Of a stretch of DNA of 64,000 bases, positions 35,695 to 45,169 are shown one piece after another. Source of the stretch: Theocolax elegans. Its lineage: Eukaryota; Arthropoda; Insecta; Hymenoptera; Cerocephalidae. The DNA lies in assembly GCA_026168455.1 (NCBI GenBank), contig CM047427.1, positions 14,103,505-14,167,504 on the forward strand, written 5' to 3'. The position numbers and the translations under genes were made by a program. Position 1 is the stretch's first letter, and each line of letters starts with the position of its first letter. Below the pieces are notes generated by a model. The model did not search any database. It saw only the letters and a list, made by a program, of their open reading frames with translations, and was not told the DNA's origin.

Positions 35695-38600
35695 TTGTGT
35701 GGATGATTTAACAAAATACTTAATTCTGGATGTGCATCTCAATATTTTTAATAAAAAAATATTGAAACAGAGTGAAAATAAATTCAAAAGTAAATGGAAA
35801 ACAATAATTAAAGATGTATATCAGCAGTTCATTGTAATAGGCAATATCAAGGAAACAACTCAAGTTTTAATGCGTTTTTGTGAAAAAGATAATTTATTAT
35901 ACCAATTTAATATACAGTACAAAGAACGACTGGAACAACATCTACGGATGTACTTAGAATGTCTGACATTGGATTCGCCAGTTACTATTGTGAAGTGTAA
36001 AAATTATTCATTGGAAAATCATTTGGGTGCTGCTGTCATAGCAAACTATAAAATTAAATGTAACACTATTATTCCTAATCTGAAAGGATTGAAGAGGCAG
36101 TTGACCACCACTGGTGAAACAATTTTAAAGGATCAAAAAGTCAATTTCTCAATTATGTTCAGTACAAAGTCAAAATGTCCACTGCTCTTCTTAGGACCCA
36201 CTGATTAAATTAATCATCATTGTAATCCCAACTGCGAATATGTATGTACTGACAATTCAGTAATTCTAATAAAGACATTAAGAGATATTGAGGCAGGGGA
36301 AGAACTTTTTGCTTACTACGGAAAGCATTATTTCAATGAAAGTAATGTTGACTGCAAATGCAGTTCATGTCTCAAATTCCATCACACTTCAAGTCTTGAC
36401 AATAGTATCAGTAAGTAAAAACATCCGGGAACCTCCCATTGGAGGGTTGAGCACTTTTCCATGCTACCGGACGCGTCCACAAGTGGCCGATAGTGGAACG
36501 ATCAGAGAGACTAGTGGTCATAGACTATAACCAGTCTCTCTGGTCAGTCGCTAATATACTGAATACGCGACCGCGGACAGTGGGATACAAACGCAGCTGA
36601 TAGTGATAAGTTGATGTTTTAACAACTACTCACAGACCAAACACACATACACTTCCGCTCGAGCTAGTTGAGTCCATGTGCAATAGGAAGCCCTATAAAC
36701 GGGTGTTTTCCAAGCGGGATATGGCTGAAAGGCGGCTCTATAAACGAGAGCTGTGCGAATGGAGAGACCTCTATAAACGGGTGTGCTCTGAGTGTGGCAT
36801 GACTGCACTGGATTCTATGCTAGAAAGAGCGGACACAGTAGGTATTATCAGCTGGGTGGCGAAGCGATCAACAGAGAGCTTTCTTGTGACTACAGGCTCG
36901 TTCACTCTGGAGGGTGCTGCCGTTAACACCAGTATTGCACTCCTGGGCCGCCACTAGTTCTTGGGCCCGAACCCGGCTTAGCCAGCATGGGAGGCTGCCC
37001 CTCGCAGTGGTAAACATCGGAAATGGCGCAAATCTCGCTTCTCGTAGTAATGCCGTAAGGCGATCGGATGGAACCTTGCTGCGAATCGTGGGGGAGGAAC
37101 GGTCGATGCCACCGCACTGTAGGGGAGCTAAGTTATCGGGACAGCTTAGGACGGACCGTGCAAGCCACAGCCTAATGACCATCTGACCACTTTACACAAA
37201 CATACACATTCAGGGGAGATAGGGATTAATTACACATTAATTAAAAATGACAAGTTCTATTAAAATTGCAGGCACTAGAGTGCTGCCTGCGCCATCGAAC
37301 TCAGGAGAGTCACGGGGACTTCCCAGCTCCTCCATCACGCCGGTAGGTAACCTGGCTGGCGTGGCGGTAACTGCGTCAGGAAAACTCGCACGCCACATCG
37401 GAGGATCACCAACTAGTTGGGAGGCTGTAGAGAGCAAGCTCTATGAACAATTGCTCAACATACGATGACCGAAAGAACAAACGTCCAAAAGAATGTCAGC
37501 TGCGTCATAACAGGTGAAATGAGTGAGATAAATGAATCGGTTGAAGTCGCGTTGTATGAATTGCAGCGAATGAAATTGCTCCGCAAACTGACAATGACGA
37601 ACAAAGGCGTATGTATGGATGAGTCTACACCTCAGCAACAACAAAAACGTAAACGGGACAAACAAACCCCTACGCCCGAAAAGACTGTCACGAAAAAGAC
37701 AGAAAGTTGGTCGACGGTCGTCCAAATAAAGAAAAAAAAGAGAACGGCAGCGGCCAACACACGAACGGACGAACTGCCACCTGGGCAATCCACCGCATAC
37801 CAAAACCGGCAGTCAGATCGGCCAAAGCCCACAAAGGGCAGAAGCACGATTCTGATCAAACCGGCGGAGAGTCAGACGTATGAGGATATTTTACAGACCA
37901 TACGTCCGAAGGTGGATTCTACGAAGACAAAGACGGACGTACAACAAATCCGTAAAACCAAGGAGGGTGGTGTTTTGCTGCGACTCGGTAAACAAGAGAC
38001 GCGGCCAGATTTCTAACAGACCTTGCAGGTCGCCCTCGGAGAAAAAGCCCAGGTAAAGGACTTGACAACTATGACAACGCTAGAGTTTCTCGACCTGGAT
38101 AGTGCAACGACAGAAAACGACGTTAGGGACGTTAGGGATAATTTATTTTTCAGACAAACGTTTTTTTAATTTGTCTAATGTGATAAACACATATGGAAAA
38201 GGGAATATCATGTCAAATCCAGAAGAATTTGTTGTTAAAGCAAAAAAAAGTATATTCGAAAAAGAACAAAAAAAATAAAAAGAAGGACAGGAGATCTCGA
38301 AGATATGTGTGTCCATTCTGCATGAAAAGTTTTGCCAAACTCACTCCTCATTTGTTTTCCGCTCATGCAAATGATTCGGAAGTAAAAGCCGCTAAAGATG
38401 CAGGGAATAAGTCTAACACAAAAAAGTGGATACTAAAACCACTGATAAATAAAGGCCGATATCAGAAAAACTGCAATTCCAACAATTCTTTCGTGGTTGT
38501 GAGAAAGCCTAAAACCGATAAGAGAGTTGCTCATTATAGGCATTGCCCACGTTGTAAGGGGCCGTACCTAAAAAAGAGACTAGCATAACATGTTAAAAAA

Positions 38601-39033
38601 TGCACAGGACTGACAGAATTAAAAGGTTTGCTCAATTTACGAGTATTAGACAACGGTCAAACGTTGCAGGTTCACAAGAGAGCAACCAAAGCAACATTTG
38701 AGATGTTGTCACATCTTCAGAAGTATTCAATACATCATTATCTATGTATAGAACTTTTAATAATTTTGTATGCTAACATAAGACTAACCAAATATACTGC
38801 TGCTAAGCAGTCTATGCCGACACAAATAAGGCAGAAGTGTAGACTTCTTGGCCGCATGCTAGAATCAGCGATAAGTATATGCGAGGATATCAAAGAATTA
38901 AGCGACTTATTTAATTTATCGAAGTGGGAGGTGTACATCGAAGCTATTAATATGGTTGCGGGTAAAACTGCTGAAGGGATGCACGCGCATCCTTACAATG
39001 CGACTACTCTTCTTCGACTTACGAAAGATCTAA
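35695..39033 (+). pseudogene. SET-domain / zinc-finger fusion gene (SUV4-20-like), truncated
   Basis: Exon 1 (35695-36410, acceptor TTTTTTCTTTGAG, donor GTAAGT) reads CVDDLTKYLILDV, LRMYLECLTLDSPVTIV, NFSIMFSTKSKCPLLFLGP, then NHHCNPNC, EELFAYYGKHYF and CKCSSC. These are the order and motifs of SUV4-20-type H4K20 methyltransferases, with SET core and post-SET cysteines. An intron of 1.74 kb holds an R1-like LINE. Exon 2 starts after TTATTTTTCAG at 38154 and joins in phase (phase 1). It continues with FFNLSNVINTYGKGNIM, a C2H2-like finger CPFCMKSF...HLFSAH, a second finger HCPRCKG...HVKKC and a helical region to 39033. Damage: TAA at 36206 in the SET core, a frameshift near the A-run at 38267, TAA at 38586, and truncation by a TTAA element. 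Exon 2 resembles transposon-encoded proteins, so this looks like a SET domain captured by a mobile element. Confidence 0.65.
36425..38140 (+). mobile_element. R1-clade-like LINE, 5' end and ORF1, 3'-truncated
   Basis: A GC-richer 5' UTR (from about 36425; contains 'ctataaacg' repeats at 36690-36785) leads to ORF1. ORF1 lies in two frames: 37247-37468, and 37465-38016, which overlap by ATGA. The second part is Lys/Gln/Thr-rich and has ILIKPAESQTYEDILQTIRP and GGVLLRLG, the conserved gag region of R1-type LINEs; related sequence (TLEFLDLDSATTENDV) goes on past the TAA at 38014 to about 38130. The zinc knuckles, endonuclease and RT are absent. It sits inside the intron of the SET fusion gene. 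Confidence 0.7.
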
Positions 39034-39900
39034 TTAAGGGGATGCCATACCCAACGAAAAATTGTTGTGCAGGTCCGTGCGTTCTGTTTTATCGATACCC
39101 TACATAAAATTAACCTAACATACTAATACATATTTAGTTGCCTGCCCACAGATGGCGCTAATAAGCGAAAATGTAACACAAGGTACAGAATACAACGCTG
39201 GTAAAAATTAATTATGTTGTTGATTGTAAAAAAATATATAACATTTACTGTAAAAGTAAATGTATAGTTTACAGCAAAACTTATAAGTACATAATATTAT
39301 TGAATGTGTAACCATTCTATTGATATAATTACAGTACCATAATATCTTACCTGCTGTAAGTTTTTTAATTTTAGTTTAAAGTAATAAAGTAAGACATACA
39401 TATAAACAAATGTTTTTTTACTATATACAGCAATATTATCAAATGGCAAATTATATTTGCAACTATTCTCCGATTATACATGTGTGATATAAATACCCTG
39501 TTATAAATACAAAAAATTAAAGTATTAGCACATATGTACTAACTCTGCACTTTGCGTACACTTTGTTTGTACTTTATTACTGTATTTGTACTTTATAGTA
39601 ACATGTACTGTACGTACATTTTATATGGTAACGTGTACTGTACATACACTTTATGGTAACGTAAATTGTCCATACACTTTATGGTAGTGTGCAGTGTATG
39701 TACACTTTATGAAACGTATACTGTACGTACACTTTATATGGTACCGGTTACTGTACATACACTTTATGGTAACGTGTACTGTACGTACACTTTATGATAG
39801 CGTGTACTAGACGTGCACTTTATTGTTACGTGTACTACACGTACACTTTATGATAACGAAATGTCAGTCGGTATTGTCCTTTTCAATTTACACTTTGATT
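39034..39900. mobile_element. TTAA-type element with minisatellite (inverted copy)
   Basis: TTAA at 39034-39037 is followed by GGGGATGCCATACC. The text to about 39900 is the reverse complement of 12707-13424, including 'gatggcgcta' and a 28-bp minisatellite at 39590-39860. The right end is not clear. Its insertion truncates the SET/zinc-finger gene. Confidence 0.65.
39590..39860. repeat. Minisatellite, about 28-bp unit (copy 2)
   Basis: About nine units of the type 'gtgtactgtacgtacacttt' plus 'atggtaac', the reverse complement of 12707-12992 with more divergence. Confidence 0.85.
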
Positions 39901-40225
39901 TGGATTGCAACTTAATTGAAATTTTTGATTTATAATAGATTATAACTAAAGTTTAATTTTCATTGCCATCATTTTAACACATACGTACTTTGTATAGTTT
40001 AAAATGGAGTTTCAATTGTTAAAGTTTTCAATATCTTCTAATATTAATAAACTATTTATTTTCCCACAATGTCCACAATTATCTCAACTAATTAATATGT
40101 TTAATTCAATGTTTTAACCACTATTAAATCAAGTACTGAGTAAAACAGTTATTGATGATTCACAAGAAAATCTACTTCTAGGGAGGCCGTTGAGTACAAT
40201 TGCAAATATGTTTTATTTATCCTGA

Positions 40226-40227
<2 letters not shown>

Positions 40228-40261
<34 letters not shown>
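40228..40261. repeat. (AT)n microsatellite
   Basis: About 17 TA dinucleotides. Confidence 0.95.
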
Positions 40262-40263
<2 letters not shown>

Positions 40264-40324
40264 CAAAATTTATATTTATTATGACGCAGTAGAATAACTG
40301 ACAATATATAATACATGGTAATAT

Positions 40325-40510
40325 CATAACCTAACATAACTTAATAGAAGTGCAACTAGAAATCGTAGTCCGTTTGCCGAGTGTAGGAAGTGCGTGTGAT
40401 CGTCGAGCCGAACTGTGCACGCCCCTCTAGAGGGAACCGTCGTCTGCTAGTTTCTAACAAGCTTAATCGAGATATGACTATTCATGTAAAATTGTTTACT
40501 ATCTACATTT
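40325..40510. repeat. Hairpin repeat hosting the LTR (copy 2)
   Basis: Reverse complement of 11919-12067; the piece right of the LTR (41960-42085) is a third, diverged copy with 'gtgtaggaagtgagtgtgct'. Confidence 0.6.
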
Positions 40511-41844
40511 TGTAACGGTCACGCTGGAGACTAGATCAATAAAAATAGTAATAATTTATTATAATAGTAAATAAAGGGGTTTGGGCGCCAGCCGCGTATA
40601 ATCGCGGTGAATTAATAATACGATTCCTCGGCTGCGTACGAGCTGCGACGGTTTGTTGCGCGGGAATAGGTTGAGAAGGGAGAGACATGGGAAGCACACT
40701 TACCAAAGGCGTAATGAATGCAGTTTACCTGCTGCGAAGCAATCTTGTCCGTATAGAGATCGTCTCCTGAGTTGCCGCTGGAAATGCTGCTTTCCTCACA
40801 CACACACGCACAAGCTAATGTTGTCAATGTGTCGCGAAGGAGTACCGAAGAGCTCTCTCGAGTTTCCGCTAGTTCGCTGCTTCGCTGGTCGGGCCCGACG
40901 TGCGCGCGCAGCTTCTCGCATGTCGTACGTCGGCCGCCGTCGTCTGCGCGCATCATACAGTGAGTGCTCTCAGCTATGCGTTGTATACGATGCATACGAC
41001 GAAGACAGCTTCTCCTGTTGGCTGCTTTTTTGATTCGAGGTGAACACTGTTTCTGGTGATGCTGTGCTCGAGGTAACAATTATATATCGTTCCGTATTAT
41101 CTTGCTTATCGGCTAATTAGTTCCTATTTGTTGCAGGTTTACGGGACGGCCGATATCGGATCTTCGCTCTCTATCGCTCTCACGGCGCTCGAACAGCTGT
41201 TACGCGTCGGGCCAGCTGCTGCAGAGTATCGGGATTGTACAATTGATGCGAGGATTACATGCTGCTTCTAAAGGTAATAACTAACTCCTGAGGGAGTGTT
41301 TATTGTATTAGAATATCTAGTATTTGAGGGTTATGGTAATGTTATGATTACATAACCCCACCTGCCAATCCTTTCCTTACATGTAACTGCCAATACGTTT
41401 ATACAGCTACATGATTCCTTGTGTCCTTCTAATTAAAACAACGCCTAATTAACTAATTATTACAGCGGTTGGGAAATATTCTATGCTGCTGTTCGGTGCT
41501 GCTGGGAGTTCCATATTGGTCTTTGTTGTTGCTGAAGGTTTGCTGCTAGATTATTCTACTGATCCTGGAGGCAGTACGATGTTATGAGATGCCTCTCCTG
41601 ATCATTGATGTACCTTCCTAGAGAGATACGATGTGAGACCAGGTTCATCGTATGCCAGTCATCATCTTGCTGTGCTGCTTGTGTGCTAGCGGGGTTAGTG
41701 TTGGGTTCATGGGATGGCTGGGGTATATTTAGGTATGTTTTAGTGTAGGTGAAATATGTGCATAGTATTGTGAGGGTAGGTAGGATAGTTTAGGTTGAAA
41801 CTCACTCGCTTAACACATTGACAAGTACAAAGTACCTTATCACA
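40511..41844 (-). mobile_element. Solo LTR, 1334 bp, with ATTT target duplication
   Basis: Begins TGTAACGGTCACG and ends TTATCACA; ATTT lies on both sides. End regions and the 'gggcgccagccgcgt' segment match the LTR at 2458-3916, so the strand is given by analogy with that one. Frames of 126 and 155 codons inside have no recognisable domain. Confidence 0.75.
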
Positions 41845-42085
41845 ATTTATATATGATTACGCATTTTTATAACTATAAACCATTATTAAATGTTTAAAAA
41901 TCTATGAAAAATTAAAGTTTTTTAATTAACCGATTATTAATTTCGTATACCCAGATAAATAGCTGTAGGTCGTTGTTATCCGTTTACCGAGTGTAGGAAG
42001 TGAGTGTGCTCGTCGAGTCGAGATCTTCTAGAGAGAACCGTCATGTGAGAGTCTAACAAGCTCGGAGCAAAACCACTTATTTACA

Positions 42086-42180
42086 ATTTTAATAATTTCT
42101 TTATAATGTTACATATTGTGTTACACTCCATGAATTTGGTCATTTTTTTAAACTTCATGTAATTTGCAGAAAAAAAGAAC
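42086..42180. other. AT-rich flank left of the Crypton element
   Basis: No feature seen. Confidence 0.4.
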
Positions 42181-42210
42181 TTTTTCTTGATCCCCTGGTC
42201 GAAAGTACGT
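42181..42210 (+). repeat. Inverted repeat left of the Crypton gene
   Basis: TTTTTCTTGATCC, then CCT, then GGTCGAAAGTACGT. The reverse complement at 44274-44300 matches at all 27 positions apart from the 3-base CCT. Confidence 0.8.
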
Positions 42211-42384
42211 AGTTTCGCCACTGTTTTCGATTGCGAAAGAATGACATTTACCCATTAGTATTATTTTCACCACGCGCGTTTATTAGCTGGTAACTAAGCA
42301 ACTGCAGATTTTGTAAACAGATTCTTTTAAAGTATTTGACGCATTAGTCGAGGTTAACCCACAATTAGTCAATTCGATAAAATA

Positions 42385-44031
42385 TTGTCAAAAAATATTG
42401 AAATGTCCTCATCTGATGAATCAGAAAACGAAGATGATATATGCCGCAAATTTGATGAAGAAGCAAATGTTATTATTCAAAAAGAAACGCTGCCACAAAA
42501 ATCAGGAGAGCGGTATTTACTGGTTTATGAAACATATAAAAAGTGGAGAATTGAAAATCAAAAATCGCTTTCAACCTCGGAAGAGAATAATTTAGTGGTA
42601 TATTTCACAGAATTAAAAGAAAAATTGAAGCCACCAACTCTTTGGAGCATATGGTCAATGCTTAAAAAAACATTGAATTCAAAGGAGAACTGTGACATTA
42701 GTAGATTCCTTAATTTAAAAACTTTGCTTAAAAATAATAACAAAGGTTATAAACCTAAGCAGTCCCTCACCCTGAAATGGACTGACATTGAACGATTTAT
42801 AAATGAAGCACCTGATCAAGTTTATTTAGGTACAAAGGTAATTGACTCACTTATATCATCCAACCTAAAAATGACAACTTACATTACTTCAATTTATGCT
42901 AATTTTCATTAAATTTTTATGTTTACAATAATTCTAGGTTATTCTTATATTTGGAGTTTGTGGCGGTCTCCGCTGTGAAGAACTAACTAATGTCAAAATC
43001 CATGATGTTAAAGATGAAATTAATCGATTTATTGTAGCAGTGTATAGAACAAAGACACTTCATGCACAAGAGTTTATCGTGGGAGAACTGTTCTATAATA
43101 CGGTTAAAAAGTACATATCACTGAGGCCCACAGAAACATTTACTGAAAGATTCTTTATTCAATACAAAGAGGGAAAGTGTTTACACCAAGTCATAGGTAT
43201 AAATAAAATTGCAGAAGCTCCTTATGTTGTTGCAACATACTTAACTTTAGAAAATGCTAAAGGATACACGGGACATTGTTTTCGGAGGACGGCAGCTACA
43301 CTTTTATCAGAATCAGGTGCAAACATGCAATTAATAAAACAAATGGGAGGATGGCGGTCTGATAACGTAGCTCAGCTTTATATCGAACATTCGAAAAATA
43401 ATCGACAAAAGATTTTTGAAGGAATAACGCATGAAGCTAAATTATCTACTAACCGTGACAGTAGTACGAATATTACTAAATCCTTTGAAACTACTTCAAA
43501 ACCATCCATAAGTACAGCCTGTTCAGAGGTGATTTCAAACAAAGATGCCTTGTGTACTGATCCGTACGAATTGCACTGGGAGGATTTTTCTGAAAACTTT
43601 ATGGTGGAGGAGTTACAGCAACTAACAGGTAAGCGAGAAATACATTATTTTATTACAAGCTAATGAAACCATATAAAAAGAATTACTTTTTAATCGATTG
43701 TTCATGTTTTCCAGATACAGTTAAACAAAATGACTTTGTTACGGCAAATGGAAAAATATTACCGGAACCAACATATGTTGCAAAGTCAAGTCACAAAAAG
43801 CTTTTTTCGTCGCATTCACCCATAAAATTAGATTTTATTCGACATACTGAAGCGCCAAAAAAAAGAAAAAAAAATTTTACAGAGACTCAACGTGCGCAAG
43901 AAATATGTAATGAATCTATAACGCAATCAACTTTTGTAAATGAAACCTACATATTTAATAACTGTAAATTTAATAATTGTACTTTTGATAGTTGTTCATT
44001 CCTCTTAAAGAAATCTAATGATAACAATTAA
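42385..44031 (+). CDS. Crypton-type tyrosine recombinase, three exons, apparently intact
   Basis: Exons 42385-42837, 42938-43628 and 43715-44031 join in phase to 486 codons; both introns (100 and 86 bp) have GT...AG with ATTCTAG and TTTTCCAG acceptors. The acidic N-terminus (SSSDESENEDD) is followed by an alpha-helical core-binding region (LWSIWSMLKKTLN). The catalytic domain has Arg163 in GGLRCEEL, His264 and Arg267 in GHCFRR, Trp290 in MGGWRSD in place of the second His, and Tyr299 in AQLYIEHS. This is the pattern of Crypton recombinases, which cut and rejoin DNA through a covalent Tyr-DNA link. The tail has basic KKRKKN and a short Asn/Cys repeat (FNNCKFNNCTFDSCSF) seen in other insect Crypton proteins as I recall. 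No stop or frameshift. It may be a live element or a domesticated gene. ATG choice: first Met after stops; Met at residue 7 is possible. Confidence 0.85.
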
Positions 44032-44084
44032 TAAAAATAGTTTTAACATTTTTCACTGTACATTTATTAATTTTGTATTTGAGA

Positions 44085-44162
44085 TGTTTTCGATGCCCGC
44101 CTCCTCGACCAGCAACACTCGCTACGCTCGTGCCGCAAATGTCGAGGCGGGCATCGAAAACA
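44085..44162. repeat. Palindromic module F5 (tip GCGTAGC)
   Basis: Arms TGTTTTCGATGCCCGCC ... GGCGGGCATCGAAAACA, inner CACTCGCTACGCTCGTG with a GTA triloop on the minus strand. It starts 53 bp after the recombinase stop codon. Confidence 0.85.
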
Positions 44163-44273
44163 ATGCAATCGAACAGATTCAAATTTCATTTTGAACAGTC
44201 GAAATAGAAAAAAAATTATAAGGTTATGAGCGAAAAGCTGTAAAAGATTTGCTGGCGATACCAATTTTAAAAA

Positions 44274-44300
44274 ACGTACTTTCGACCGGATCAAGAAAAA
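44274..44300 (-). repeat. Inverted repeat right of the Crypton gene
   Basis: Reverse complement of 42181-42210; see there. It abuts module F6. Confidence 0.8.
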
Positions 44301-44434
44301 TAGTATACGCTACACGAGCCGAAAATTGAAGCCCCGCCACTGCGTGATATGACACCCTCGGCTTCGCCTCGGGTGCCAACTTCACGCAGTGGCCGGAACT
44401 TCAACTTTCCTCACTTGTACCGTAATGTACTATT
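44299..44434. repeat. Palindromic module F6 (tip GCGAAGC)
   Basis: AATAGTATACGC ... GTAATGTACTATT. Stem CCACTGCGTGA/TCACGCAGTGG, tip 'ctcggcttcgcctcggg'. Shares CTGCGTGATATGAC and the ends with F3 at 23663. Confidence 0.85.
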
Positions 44435-45169
44435 ATGTACTTACATTGAATCAGTCAATCTTGAGTTAGAAAATGTTAACAGTTAAGAAAAAAAAATGAA
44501 CAAATTACCGAGTTTGGTAATTAAAAAATTAGACCACTATATCCAAAACATGTAAAAAAAGGCATTTTCAAATGTAACAGAAACCCAAAAATATTTTATC
44601 TCAATCTCGATTTGACAAAGAATTGCCTACACATATAAATAATGGTTTTATGAATATTTCGTGCAGGGAAATATTAACATTCACAGATAATTGTACATAG
44701 TTTATACATGTATGTATATAGTTCAAGCATACTACCTAATTTAATTAGGTTTAATATTATAGATTTTGCTTTTTACATTTTGTACAATAATATACACTTT
44801 TAGATACGTAATTTTAATTGTTAATTCTATATTCATGTTTATTTTAATTATGTTTCTTGTTTATTATTAACCAATAATTGTCGAAAATTATTGTTTACCC
44901 ACTTTATATTCTTGTAGAATAAAAGTTTCATTTTAAATTTCATTAGCTAAATAACTAAATTATCCATACCAGTGTACTGTATTGATAGGTATTGTACATG
45001 ATTTAACGTAATGTATTTAAATACATTTAAAGTAGAAACCCCAAGTTCTTTACGAAATACGTAATGTTGGCGACTTGTACATGTGCAAATAAACGATAGA
45101 CTCCGCTAGGAGGTACGTGCACAGATAAACTCTAATTTTGTATTTGTTACGCACTTAAAATATATATTA
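44435..45169. other. AT-rich DNA, one hairpin-like trace
   Basis: No gene seen. 'ctaggaggtacgtgcaca' near 45108 resembles an arm of the 276-bp satellite hairpin. Confidence 0.4.

Noticed and set aside
40612..41079. 155- and 126-codon frames on both strands of the solo LTR
   Set aside because: GC-rich LTR sequence with no domain; overlapping on both strands.
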